Assembly (NCBI GenBank): GCA_037042185.1
Contig: JAXQJY010000025.1
Coordinates: forward strand, 372,001 to 436,000
Length of the DNA: 64,000 bases
Reading direction: 5' to 3'
Origin: Sordariomycetes sp. S80-01Y
Taxonomy: Eukaryota > Ascomycota > Sordariomycetes
The stretch's first letter is position 1, and each line of letters starts with the position of its first letter. The notes beneath the pieces were generated by a model that was given only the letters and a program-made list of their open reading frames with translations, did no database searches and was not told the origin of the DNA. Position numbers and translations under genes: made by a program. Below are positions 1 to 10,111 of the stretch, piece after piece.

Positions 1-892
1 GTTGAGCAGCCCTAGCAGCGGGTGTACTGCCATGGGTCGGGGACTAGTGTTCGCAGAACCTACGGCTAGCTAGAGCACAGACGGATAAATTAGCGATGGT
101 GCCTTGAACACCTGACGTACAGTCAGCAAGAATGGTGAACAAGTGATAGGACACTTTCTGGTACTTATAAATTGAATGTTTATAGCATTGGAGACTGTCG
201 ATCATTCACTTCCACTAGTCTAGGCTGGACAAGCCGCCTTTCCAATTAGTGAACGACAGCTGCAGTTTGACACGCATCAGATGTGGGAATACAGCAACTC
301 CGCTTCGGCCACTTTGATTCAATGAATACGCATAGTAAGTACTCCCGCTTGCTCTGCTTTTTTTGATTGATTCCTTAACCATCAAGAGACCACCCCACCA
401 AACATGAACTTGCATCTGCCGTAAAAGAAGGGCGCCAACATCCCTTCATCGACTCCGCTATGTAATTTCAGCAGATTGGCATGTTATAACTGTCTGCTCC
501 GTACAACAACAAGTGTCTTTTTATCAAGCGTTGGCGAGTCTAGTCGCAACTAAAGTCCACCCGGCCATCGTGAGCCTACACACCTCGATTGTCGCTCCTC
601 TTGAACGGGCTAAATGTTCTTATGTCCCCTCTGTTGACTGTGAGTACATTGAACGTCGAGCTTCTAGCAGCTATTTAACTGTTTGTGGAGCCAAACATGA
701 AGCCGGGTTGGACGATTCACTCCGCGAACAGACCTTCGACGAAGTGGTAAGCCTAGACAAGGTGAATCGTGTTGAGGCCTCTAGTGTGCGTCTATATGGA
801 CTTCGCCTGGTTTTCTTCATCTTAAACCTCCTTTTTCTCTTTACGTTCCCAAACTCTTCCCCTGAAACCAACAGCAGAAGGGAAAGTCCAAC
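1..892. other. Intergenic or promoter, no gene seen
   Basis: I found no convincing coding region here. The short open frames lack family motifs and overlap each other on both strands. The last 100 bases or so are pyrimidine-rich and probably form the leader of the gene starting at 893. Confidence 0.4.
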
Positions 893-1990
893 ATGCCCCC
901 CTCAGGGGCGATCTGGCCGCCTTACACTAACTCCATTCCCGAGATCCGGGCAAGCCTTCGGGCGAACCCAGACTTTGCTAACTCCATCAAGATCCCCTGC
1001 CGCCTTTGCAATCGGGACGTAAATGTCGACCGATCCAGCCAAGACCCTAACCAATGTCCAGGCCTGATCGCCCTCCCCTGTGGCTGCTGCTTCGGTGAGC
1101 GCTGCTGGCGAAAGTTCGCGGCAGAGTGGGGTGCTCGAGTGCCTGTACGCTGCGCCCACTGCGGCCTTGGCCTCTCGCACAGGTCAACCTATTGTGGTCA
1201 CGATGTCTATCCATTCCCAGTCAACACCCTTCAAGACATCAACCGGGTTCCCAAGCTGTTCAGCGAGGGAGGCACCATTTCTGATCAGTGCGTCGCTTGT
1301 GTATGGGCTTCCCAGATCCAGGCTCTGACAGGAGAAATCCAGGAGTGCATGTCAGAGGAGATCAAGTGGGACTGTGAGCATGGATTGATTCTCTCCTTGA
1401 AGACTAATTGGACAGGTATGATCATTAACCTGCGTGTCACGCTGATGGGTGTAGATAGGCACGGTGTGTGGCGCGTTCACATCACCGGTCCCATCGGGAA
1501 TTTCGACGAGGACTATTCTGTGCTGTACGACGGAACTCCCCGTCATACATTCCCATGCGAGATGCTTAGGCTCATGCGAAGGAACCTGAGAATGGCGTAC
1601 AATCTGCAGGACGAGCTCGGTGAGTGGGCGCCTAGGGTCACCAGCATGGAGTTTGGCATCGAGAACGCGTGCGATGATGAAACGATGGGCCGCATGGGCG
1701 ACTTTTTCACTAACGTCCACATGATGTCTCCGGCTTACGAAGAATATCTCGACGATCTCGCGAACCAATTGAGATCTCAGCTGCCTTATCTTCGGCGGCT
1801 TCATGGTCGGTACATTGGTCTCGCAACTCGTCCCAACAGTCCTGGGCACGAATCTCAGGCATCCGAGCCCCCTTCAGAGGTGCGAGAGGTTGAGTACGCC
1901 CGCAGGGTCCTGCATGTAGGTGTCGACCTGCACGAGGTGCAGGGATGGGCTGCTCGAGGATCGAACGAAGCTGGCGAGGATTCAGAATAG
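893..1990 (+). CDS. Cys-rich RING-like orphan protein
   Basis: A single-exon frame of 365 residues starting at the first ATG. The N-terminal third holds a cluster of possible zinc ligands: C36-x2-C39, C55, C63, C65, C66, C71, C87-x2-C90, C101, H103 and a further C133-x2-C136. The CxxC...CxxC spacing resembles a RING or zinc-ribbon fold, but it does not match the canonical C3HC4 order, so an E3 ligase role is only a guess. The C-terminal two thirds (about 150-330) are a mixed alpha/beta region with no motif I recognise, followed by an acidic tail. There is no signal peptide and no membrane segment. The next gene downstream lies 640 bases away, so this looks like a free-standing gene. It may be lineage-specific. 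Confidence 0.6.
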   Translation: MPPSGAIWPPYTNSIPEIRASLRANPDFANSIKIPCRLCNRDVNVDRSSQDPNQCPGLIALPCGCCFGERCWRKFAAEWGARVPVRCAHCGLGLSHRSTYCGHDVYPFPVNTLQDINRVPKLFSEGGTISDQCVACVWASQIQALTGEIQECMSEEIKWDCEHGLILSLKTNWTGMIINLRVTLMGVDRHGVWRVHITGPIGNFDEDYSVLYDGTPRHTFPCEMLRLMRRNLRMAYNLQDELGEWAPRVTSMEFGIENACDDETMGRMGDFFTNVHMMSPAYEEYLDDLANQLRSQLPYLRRLHGRYIGLATRPNSPGHESQASEPPSEVREVEYARRVLHVGVDLHEVQGWAARGSNEAGEDSE

Positions 1991-2632
1991 GATAGCGAGC
2001 TTTAAGAGGAGTGATGAGACACACGCTAACATGGTAGCATAGACACTTGGACTTCAGGGAGCATAGCGTCTGCAAATAGAGGATCATTGCTATTTATAAC
2101 GTTCCTAAATACTGACTGTCCACTAACTCGGACAAAAGGCTTCGGGCAGATAACACTTAGGCCGGACTTTATTCTATTCTTTCTAAGACTGCGTCTTGGT
2201 ATTTGATTAGATTCCCTTGTATATGAAATAAAATCTGTGGCAGGTAGAACCGTCACGCATTTTTAGTGTTGTCGCTGCATGTTGACGACTCCGTGTGGAA
2301 ATACTGTTGGGATCCTGGTTTGCGATCTTGATCATTTCCACGGTATCTTAAGTAGGAAGAGACACCCGAAGGATGAGTACGTATCATACTAATGTGATAC
2401 TTCGACTCTTGGATATATCCCAGATGATTAGGTGGTCTGCCGATGGACAGTCTACATGATGCCAATTTAAGAAGCTTGCAGGTCTCCATGCCTGTGTAGG
2501 GTAGCCCAGCAGCACCAGCTGGACCGGAAACGGACTGGCCCCGCGCTTCCCGGAGATGCCGTCTCTTACTTCGGACAGCGCGGAATTTCCCCGCAACCCA
2601 AGATTGTGACTCTCATCAAGGTATAAAACGCC
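1991..2632. other. Intergenic, no gene seen
   Basis: About 640 bases, relatively AT-rich, with only short conflicting frames. It should contain the 3' end of the upstream gene and the promoter of the DJ-1/PfpI gene. Confidence 0.4.
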
Positions 2633-3336
2633 ATGTTGTTGACACAGACCCCAGTAACAAAGTACGGCGTGGCGCTGTTCCCGGGCTTTCAAGCCTTGGA
2701 CGTCTTCGGACCGCTGGACGTGCTCAACTTCCTCTCCAAGACGGTGCCGCTGGAGCTTTCCCTCATTGGGCCAACCCTCGAGCCCGTATCGACGTTGCAC
2801 GACGCCCCATCGACTCGCATTGGGCAGAGCGTCGTACCAACTCACACGTATGACAATGTGCCGGATGACATTGAGGTTCTTCTGGTGCCAGGCGGGATGG
2901 GCACCAGGGACCTTGACAACACGAAGAGAGTGGTGGATTTTGTGAAGGAAAGGTATCCAAAGCTGAAGTATCTGCTGACGGTGTGCACCGGGAGTGCCAT
3001 CGCAGCACAAGCTGGGGTTCTAGACGACAAAGAGGCAACCTCGAACAAGCGATCATTTTCCTGGGTAAGTAACCCGAGGGAGTCCACGACACAGGCCCCG
3101 TTGACATCTGCCAGGTCACTGCACAGCGGTCCCAGGTAAAGTGGGTCAAACAAGCAAGATGGACAGAAGACGGCAACATCTGGACGTCGTCTGGCATTTC
3201 AGCTGGGATTGACATGATCTTTGCCTTTGTCGAGAAGGAGTACGGCTCGGACGCCGCGGCGGAAGTGAGCAGAGGCTCGGAGTACGTTCGCAACGTCGAC
3301 CCCAAGAACGATCCCTTCGCCCAGTTCGCCGGCTAA
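2633..3336 (+). CDS. DJ-1/PfpI family protein (class I glutamine amidotransferase-like)
   Basis: Two exons, 2633-3064 and 3115-3336, are joined by a 50-base intron (GTAAGT...CAG, phase 0) and give 217 residues, the usual length for this family. The N-terminus has the typical strand followed by a GFQALD turn. The nucleophile elbow is TVCTGS with Cys118, preceded by VLLVPGGMGTR. The family includes isonitrile hydratases, glyoxalase-III-like chaperones and thiJ-type proteins. The FQALDVFGPLDVL segment is typical of the isonitrile-hydratase/transcription-regulator-like branch. The substrate is unknown. No signal peptide is seen, so a cytosolic protein is expected. The splice join is supported by protein continuity: without it the frame runs into unrelated sequence after SFSW. 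Confidence 0.85.
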
Positions 3337-3786
3337 AAGGATGTGCGAGTGACTCGAACTCGCTTCACTCGGGTTTATTTTACATAGCAAAAATCATGCC
3401 ATGCAGCCAGAAATCCCTCGATGACCCCGTCGCATTGCGAATCTTGGCTGGACTCGGCCGGGGTGCGCCCCAAATTACGGGCTGTTAGTGGACGGTTAGA
3501 TCCGCACCAGCCCCGCCAGCCCCACAAACAGGCGGCAGATTATCTTATCAGATCCTCGCACGCCCTTGATCACCTGCACGGCGCCTTCCCAAACCATTCT
3601 TAACGCTCCTGCCTCGTCTCAGCCGTTGCTCACGGGGTCTTACGCCGTGTCAGATCACGTTACCGCCTCATTAGGTATCCATCCGCCCCATCACCATGGC
3701 CGACCTCTTGTCTCCTCCATCAACCTTTCCACGACCCTCACTTTACACCCAAACATCGCCCGGGCTGGCTGGTCCAGTGTGCAACC
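3337..3786. other. Promoter region of the siderophore transporter
   Basis: This 450-base stretch separates the DJ-1 gene from the siderophore transporter. It holds the GATA element at 3545-3553 and pyrimidine-rich sequence before the start codon. Short frames here carry no motifs. Confidence 0.5.
3545..3553 (-). promoter_or_regulatory. Iron-responsive GATA site (SreA/Fep1/Urbs1 type)
   Basis: The plus strand reads TTATCAGAT, the exact reverse complement of ATCTGATAA, which fits the ATCWGATAA consensus known for fungal iron-repressor GATA factors. A second TATC core at 3541-3544 lies directly beside it. The site is about 235 bases upstream of the siderophore transporter ATG. Binding is inferred; the match to the consensus is seen directly. 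Confidence 0.65.
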
Positions 3787-5565
3787 ATGGCGGCCCCTCC
3801 GACCGAACATTCGCCCTTGTTGGCGCATTCCCGATCTCGCGACATGGTCCAGCGGGACTCTCCCGAAATCACGCACCACGATGAGGACGGTCCGCAACGA
3901 CCAGCACGATCCGCCGGCGTCGCGCGCATGGCCGCCGTGTCATCGCGGATGACGCCGACACAGAGAGTCACGCTCTTCATCAGCATTTTCATCGTCGGCT
4001 ACGCATACGGCCTCGAATCCCAAGTTCGATCGACGTACCAGCCCTACGCAACGGCGAGCTTCAACTTGCACTCGTACCTTGCGACTATAAATGTTCTCCG
4101 GAGCGTCGTTGCCGTCGCCGTGCAACCAACCGCTGCCAAAGTTGCAGATGTGTTTGGACGCTTCGAGGTCGTGGCGTTCTCAACCGTCTTGTACACCCTC
4201 GGCATCGCCATCGAAGCCAGCGCCGGGTCGGTCGAAGCTTTCTGCACCGGAGCCATTATATATCAGATTGGGTACACTTGCATCGTGCTTTTAATGGAAG
4301 TCCTGATCGCCGACTTCTCCTCCATGCGCGCCCGCGTCTTCTTCAGCTACATCCCCGCCATGCCGTTCCTCATCAACACCTGGATTAGCGGCAACGTGAC
4401 GTCTGCCGTGCTACAGGTCACTACTTGGCGATGGGGCATTGGCATGTGGGCCATCATTTACCCCATTGCTTCGGCACCCCTCCTTGTGTCGCTGTATCAC
4501 ATTGAACGGCAGGCTACCAAAGTCAACACCTTGTTGGAGCACCAGAAATCCAAGACGAGCATAAGACAAGTCGGCACGCGACTTTACCACCAGCTGGATG
4601 TAGTCGGTCTCGTCTTGGTCGTCTTCTCCTTCTCGCTTATTCTAGCTCCCTTGACGGTCACTGGAAAGAAGGTTGAGCACTGGAAAGACCCGCACATTGT
4701 TGCGCCTCTCGTTGTCGGTCTGGTCCTCGCGCCCCTCTTCATCTTCTGGGAGCACAAAGGCGCACGTGTTCCTCTTGTACCCTTTCATCTCCTGACCGAT
4801 CGCGGTGTATGGGCAGCCCTTGCCGTCCGCAGTCTCCTTAATTTTGCCTGGTATACTCAAGGCAACTATCTCTACACTGTGCTTGTCGTCGCATTCGACT
4901 TTTCCATTGAGAGTGCCACCCGCATCTTGTCGTTCTTCTCATTTTTCGGGGTCATTAGCGGCATCATTATTGGCGGCGTCATCTACAGAGTACGGCGCCT
5001 TAAGTACATTATCGTGGCAGGCACATGCATATTCATGGCCGCTTTTGGACTTTTGATCAAGTTCTCAGGACGGGCGACGTCAGCATCACGGAACGGGCTT
5101 ATTGGTGGGCAGGTCCTCATGGGCCTTGCGGGCGGCCTGTTTGCATATCCTACACAGGCGTCGATTCAAGCTTCTGCTTCGAGGGAGCATGTTGCCATCT
5201 TGACGGGTCTCTACCTTTCGTTTTACAACGTGGGAAGCGCCCTGGGAACCTGCCTTGCTGGGGCGATCTGGACCCAAAACCTTCTGGAGACCTTGCAGAG
5301 GAACTTGGGCTTCCAGTCTGACGACCAGCTGGCGAGGAACATGTACGACTCGCCTTTCGAAACTGTCAAGGACTACCCGGTTGGCACCGAGGTTCGTTCA
5401 GCCATCATTGACAGCTATAAGCACATACAGCAATTACTTTGCATTGCGGGCATCTTTATATGCGTACCGATGATCATTTTCGCTCTGGCGCTTCGCAACC
5501 CGAAATTATCAGAGCATCAAGTCCAGCCCGAAGCTGAAGCTGAAGCCAACGTTGATAGGGCGTAA
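3787..5565 (+). CDS. MFS siderophore-iron transporter (SIT family)
   Basis: An intronless gene of 592 residues, the usual length for the 14-helix SIT/ARN/Mir family of ferric-siderophore:proton symporters in the plasma membrane. The hydrophilic N-terminus carries a PLL-type sorting-like stretch (residues 5-15). Helix 1 follows at about 58, with the family-typical GYAYGLESQVRSTYQPYA segment after it. Helix 2 has the NVLRSVVAVAVQPTAAKVAD block, and a conserved FGRFE lies in the first cytosolic loop. Other family marks are the YTCIVLLMEVLIAD segment, the FINTWISGNV block and the late SFYNVGSALG motif. The C-terminus is short and acidic. A perfect iron-GATA site in the promoter supports repression in iron-replete conditions. 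Which siderophore it carries (ferrichrome, coprogen, triacetylfusarinine or a foreign one) cannot be told. It converges with the repeat-peptide gene at 5938-6495. Confidence 0.92.
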   Translation: MAAPPTEHSPLLAHSRSRDMVQRDSPEITHHDEDGPQRPARSAGVARMAAVSSRMTPTQRVTLFISIFIVGYAYGLESQVRSTYQPYATASFNLHSYLATINVLRSVVAVAVQPTAAKVADVFGRFEVVAFSTVLYTLGIAIEASAGSVEAFCTGAIIYQIGYTCIVLLMEVLIADFSSMRARVFFSYIPAMPFLINTWISGNVTSAVLQVTTWRWGIGMWAIIYPIASAPLLVSLYHIERQATKVNTLLEHQKSKTSIRQVGTRLYHQLDVVGLVLVVFSFSLILAPLTVTGKKVEHWKDPHIVAPLVVGLVLAPLFIFWEHKGARVPLVPFHLLTDRGVWAALAVRSLLNFAWYTQGNYLYTVLVVAFDFSIESATRILSFFSFFGVISGIIIGGVIYRVRRLKYIIVAGTCIFMAAFGLLIKFSGRATSASRNGLIGGQVLMGLAGGLFAYPTQASIQASASREHVAILTGLYLSFYNVGSALGTCLAGAIWTQNLLETLQRNLGFQSDDQLARNMYDSPFETVKDYPVGTEVRSAIIDSYKHIQQLLCIAGIFICVPMIIFALALRNPKLSEHQVQPEAEAEANVDRA

Positions 5566-5937
5566 TCATGAACCCGGTTTGCCTGAACACAAACCAACGA
5601 TTAACGAATAACGAATACGGGGAACAGAGAGAGATTATAGCATTTAGAACATTTCAATCATTGCGAGAAAGAGGCTGGAGCATTAAAGATGGCCGATACA
5701 CCTCACACATAGAGTCACATGGTTGCCGAATAAATTCGTCCATGTACAGCATCTTCTATCGCATCACAAAAAGTCGTCATTTGACATGGTGAAGTATTCA
5801 AAATTTCAACGCTAAACCTTATCCTTTGCCTAATCCCTACCTGCCCCTATTCTCTGACCCGCGCGACGAAGAGTGACCCGGCCCGGCCGGCGGGCTCAAC
5901 TCGCTTGGGTCAGGAATCGCGCGCCGACTTCTTCCAA
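5566..5937. other. Convergent 3' intergenic region
   Basis: About 370 AT-rich bases lie between two convergent genes. They should contain both 3' ends. I see no other gene. Confidence 0.5.
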
Positions 5938-6495
5938 TCATTCATGCCTTCCCTTGCCGTCGTGAGGCAGTTCGTGCTCCACGGGGAGGGTGTAGATGGG
6001 CTCGTGCGGCGTCTCGTTCCTGATCGGCCAGGGAACAGGCTGGACGGACATCTTCGGTGGAGGGGGAGGACCGCGGCGCTCAACGGTCCTGGTTGGCGTG
6101 GCGTTGTAGGAGCCGCCAGGGTGGTGAATCATCCCCGGCGGGGGCACGCGGTGCTTGGGGTCGTGAGGCTCCGTCGGCATGTGAGGGCAGGGAAGGTCTG
6201 ACTCCTTGCACATCTTTGGCGGAGGAACGCGCTTGGCGTAGGGGCTGAAAGGTGGGCTCTCAAATTCGTCCAAGTCCTCGGGAGGAGGGACTCGCTTGTC
6301 GTTGGGCTGGGTGGGCGTGCCGTCGAAGGGGAGGTCCCAGTCCGAGACAGACTCAGGAGGCGGGACGCGCTTGTTGTGTCCAAACTCGGGGTATCTTGGG
6401 TTCTCGAGGTCTTCTGACATAGGGACTGTGGGTGCTGCGGAAGCGAAGGTTGTGAGGCCCAGGGCGAGGGCTGTGGAGAACTTGGTGAAGAGCAT
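5938..6495 (-). CDS. Secreted Kex2-processed repeat precursor (KEP-like), VPPP repeats
   Basis: A 185-residue precursor. The start at 6495 was chosen because it gives a clean signal peptide (hydrophobic 6-19, likely cut after ASA at 20). The mature part is divided by kexin-type sites, and what follows each site repeats: KR at 42-43, 67-68 and 88-89 and a weaker KHR at 114-116 are each followed by VPPP; RR at 140-141 is followed by GPPPPP. Cleavage would release peptides of about 19-25 residues starting with VPPP, acidic in the first two repeats and with two Cys (96, 103) in the third. The tail is His/Pro/Glu-rich. This architecture matches fungal Kex2-processed repeat proteins, which include the alpha-pheromone and dikaritin-type RiPP precursors, but the core sequence matches neither. 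There is no UstY (DUF3328) gene within the window. The gene is convergent with the siderophore transporter. A plain Pro-rich wall protein is the alternative. Confidence 0.75.
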   Translation of the reverse strand: MLFTKFSTALALGLTTFASAAPTVPMSEDLENPRYPEFGHNKRVPPPESVSDWDLPFDGTPTQPNDKRVPPPEDLDEFESPPFSPYAKRVPPPKMCKESDLPCPHMPTEPHDPKHRVPPPGMIHHPGGSYNATPTRTVERRGPPPPPKMSVQPVPWPIRNETPHEPIYTLPVEHELPHDGKGRHE

Positions 6496-7621
6496 TTTGA
6501 ATGAGAGGAAAGGACCAGCCTTGGTGTTACTCGAAAAGTCAATGAATTGATTGCAAAGTGGATGGAGAGGGTCACAAACTCCGAAAGAGATGGCTCTTTG
6601 GTGTCTTATACTTGCGCGAGAGACGAGTGGCAACGTCCATGTTTCCTTGATCCCTGGCCTGTCAATTACCGCAACGGCACTCTCCTTACCCACGACCAGG
6701 GTCGCAACCTTCATGATGCTAACCTAACCAAACCAGCACAGGTGTCGAATCCCATTTCCTCATCACAGACCACCCTGCGGTCCTGTATGAGGCTTCGGCG
6801 GACGTCATCCTCAGGGTCCATCAGGGGAAGAGTGCCCTCCGCCAAGCATCCCGAATCCTTTCCGTAGGGTCCTACCAAACACCGCGCTCACAACAGGGGA
6901 GTGATCTGCCAGGCAGCGAAACATGACAGGTGTTTCAACGGAGATCCTCATCGAAAGATGCGAGATAGTGGTTTGAAACGCGACGCTAGTAGGGATGGTT
7001 GTCGGTCCCGAAACATGGGTTTGGTGAGATCTGGGGCAAGATCGTCGACTGCCGGTGCGACGTCGCTGCATGTAGGATCGAGAAGCAGATCGTCGTTGGA
7101 TTCAAGAAGTAATTCCTACTACCTGCAAACGTCATCACAGGAGTTTTGGGAAACTGGGAAGTTGAGGATTTCGGATCTCGGTCGATTCCAGCAACGAATG
7201 ACAGTCTGCGAAGGATTGCACTACCGATTGACGCTCTGCTCAAGATCTTGCCCACACTACACGCCAGATGCATTATTTCAGAACTGCCGGAGATAGCTCA
7301 AGAATGATGCGCAGCTCTCAATTCGCAAAGCGACTGGGTTGTGAAGCACGCCATACAAGCAGGCGCTTTAGCGTACGTGGTCTTTCCAAACCCCTGACTT
7401 CCCAAATCCACTACATCCTACAGATCGCCACGCTAAGCTGTTGCTTGAAACTTCGCATCGCCGATCGGGCAACTGATCTGCGTTGACGCATCTGCGCAAC
7501 CTGTGTTACGCGGGAAATCTGGCACGATCTGGGGATGCGCCCACTACTGGATCGTTCAATCCTCGCCACCAACGGTGTTGACCAGAGTACCCAAGGATGA
7601 TGCAGGGTCTTGCTGAACCAA
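6496..7621. other. Intergenic, promoter of repeat-peptide gene
   Basis: About 1.1 kb between the repeat-peptide gene and the 3' end of the Zn2Cys6 regulator. A TATA-like element on the minus strand near 6605-6612 lies about 115 bases upstream of the repeat-peptide ATG. No further gene is supported. Confidence 0.45.
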
Positions 7622-9784
7622 CTACCACAGCGTGATGTTGAGCCCATGCTTCCTCGTGATGTCCAGCCAGTGCGTTTGAGCAGCAGACGGAGAGCTGTCA
7701 TACTCATGCCATATAGTATCAACCAGGCGCAACATGTTGTTACGAGCCTTGTGGGCCAGAGGACGCTCGAGAGCACTGAGACGCCTGCGTGCGACGACTC
7801 TCGCCCTCGTCACGTCCGTGTTCAACTCAAGTGTTGCGGTATGATTATCTAGCGCTGAGTCCGGTCTAGCAAGTTCGATTGAAGAGCCGTCATCGGTATG
7901 GATGGAACCCGTAGCTTCATGAGTATCCATGCCTATGTGCAGATCATGGCTCGACAGCATCGCGGTACTGGGGTGGGGCTGAAGTCTTAAACCCGCCGCC
8001 GCGGAAAGGTACAAGACGGGATGAATAGACTTGGAGCCAGAGTGAGCAGGAATATGGTCGAGAATGTTGACGAGGTCTATAGCCATCCTCTGGGAGGAGC
8101 CTGCGCAAGATACCGTAGGCTCGTCTGTGATAAAGATTGTTGTAGGATTATGACTCGAGTTGGGGTTGCCACGTACATGTGGCCTCTTCCAAGTTATTGT
8201 AGGGAGGTCGCCGAATGTCAGACGTAATTGTAGGAGAGAGGCGATGCGGTACGCCTCGGCCGTTTGTACCAAATGAGAAACGGGTGTGTTGTCATCCCGC
8301 GTCAGGACTGGAAAGCCCCTGGCTTCTTCCGCGCTGATGAAAGCATTGAAGTCCATTGAAACAAGCTCGTGCTGCAAAGATTGAGCCAGCAATTTGTCGC
8401 ATAGCGGTATATCTTCCAGTCCAAGATTTGTAGCAGTGCTGTAGATGGCGCGATGGCGCGCAATGCGACACAGGTTCAAGACCTGCCCGAAAATGTCAAT
8501 GACTTCGTTGGAAATACCGCACCATGAGTTAGGTCTCGTTCCAAGAAGGCTCTGACCGGAGTCTTGGGGCCAAGGGCCATGGACGACTAGGTCGTCGGAA
8601 GACCACTCTGTTGACTCAAGTGCCTGGCGAAGATTGGGTTGGTGCCGCGGCTTCCTCCACGTCCGCTCTAAGGAGATGAATCCACGCCCAGCGATAACCT
8701 CCAGCATTTCCCAATAAGATAGCGCTTGGCAGAAATATGAGTGAAACAGAAAGTCGAGTGCTGATAGCTCGGCTTTCCAAAGATCAAGCATTTCTCGAGC
8801 GACATCCAGCCACGCATGTTCTGAAATTGCGGGCTGAAAATTGGACCAGCTCGATGATGATCCGAGTGCGAACAGTGCAAATACCAAATCTGCAGCGATA
8901 CCAACTCCCTTCGACTTTCGAGCATCGGCGATCCCCTGATTGAGCGCAGCGACAGCTTGCAGCCTTAAGGACGGCAGTACGAGGCGGATATGGTGCTGGC
9001 TGTCTGCCAGGCAAGCCGCAGCCATTGCCTGTATGGTGTAGAAGACGGGTTTCGACACGCTCCACGAGCTCTCAGCTATACGACGGTTGTAGTTGATTTC
9101 GGAATCGAATGTGGACATCATAGGGCAGATGTAGCAAAACCAATGTTTGACTAGTTTTGTCGGCAAATGTTCCGGCGTATGGAACGTTCCCAGAAGTGAC
9201 TGAAACATTGAGAAGTGCTGCGGCTCTTTGTGCAAAATGCCGTTGCGAACCTCCATGGTATAGTGAGGTGTATCATCGGCCATGACCCCTCGTGAAGAAG
9301 AGAAGGTAAAGTCCCAGGAAGGGTCTTCGTCGACAGCGAAGGGTTCAACTGAAGCGCCTGAAACTCCGTCTACACCATCTTCGAACAGGTTGCTTGGACC
9401 TTTTCGGCTCCTTGCGGCTGTACCTGTGGTCTGCAGGCCCGCATGAGCGCCATCATCTATTTGAGGTTGGGCGGAATCCGTATCAACGGGGCCTTTCGCC
9501 AGTCGTTCATGTTTCTGCGACCAGCGCAATTCTCGTTGATAACCAGGACAGAGAGCCCCGTTCCGAGCACAGTTCCTGCACGATGGAATTTGTTCGTCGC
9601 ATTTGATCTATTGTGGTTAGAAATCATCACGACGATCGATGATTTCTCACCCCCATTGGGCACTCACTCGTCTGGTTTTGCACCGTGAACAACCGTGGCG
9701 TGTTTTCGGCGCCTTCTTGCGCGCACGCTTCTCCTTCAAATCAATCTGAAGGTCTGCCGCGGCGCCTAACGATCTTGCGTCCAT
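7622..9784 (-). CDS. Zn2Cys6 transcription factor with fungal-specific TF domain
   Basis: Two exons, 9784-9668 and 9607-7622, are joined by a 60-base intron (GTGAGT...TAG, phase 0) that splits the DNA-binding domain. The protein has 700 residues. The zinc cluster is at about 31-59 with spacing C-x2-C-x6-C-x6-C-x2-C-x6-C (GCSRCKTRR, then IKCDEQIPSC, then RNCARNGALC), preceded by a basic stretch KRARKKAPK. The middle and C-terminal parts resemble the Fungal_trans_2 type regulatory domain (helical, with FCYICPMMSTFD and WEMLEVIAGRGFI segments). It is expected to be a nuclear, sequence-specific regulator. It lies between the repeat-peptide gene and the gamma-butyrobetaine dioxygenase-like gene and could regulate either; that is inference from position only. 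Its own N-terminal exon is small and easily missed by automatic gene callers. Confidence 0.88.
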
Positions 9785-10111
9785 CGGCGTTGTGAGCGTA
9801 TGTCAGGTATAGGGTTAACTTTGCGATGCTGGGAAGGCGGAGGAATTGAAATGTTCGGCAATGAGCCCCGCACCATTAACCCATCATCAACTAGCTTGTT
9901 CGCTCGGATCTGACACCTATTGGTGGAGCACAGAGGCGACCTATACATAGAAACCAGGGTAGAGAAACCAGGCTTACGAAATGTAAGGGGAGTGGGGAGG
10001 CACAGTGAAGCGATGGCAGAAACGATCAAGCAGCTGGAACATGGAACATTGTAGATTCTCTTTCTATTTCTCTTCTCAGGCGTATGGAAGAATCCAGTAT
10101 TGCAATCCGGC
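9785..10111. other. Intergenic, promoter of the Zn2Cys6 gene
   Basis: About 330 bases lie between the regulator's start and the 3' end of the dioxygenase gene, both on the minus strand. No gene or clear motif is seen. Confidence 0.4.

Noticed and set aside
5938-9784. A dikaritin (ustiloxin-type) RiPP cluster around the repeat-peptide gene
   Set aside because: No UstY/DUF3328 protein or tyrosinase is found nearby, and the cores lack a repeated Tyr-containing motif.
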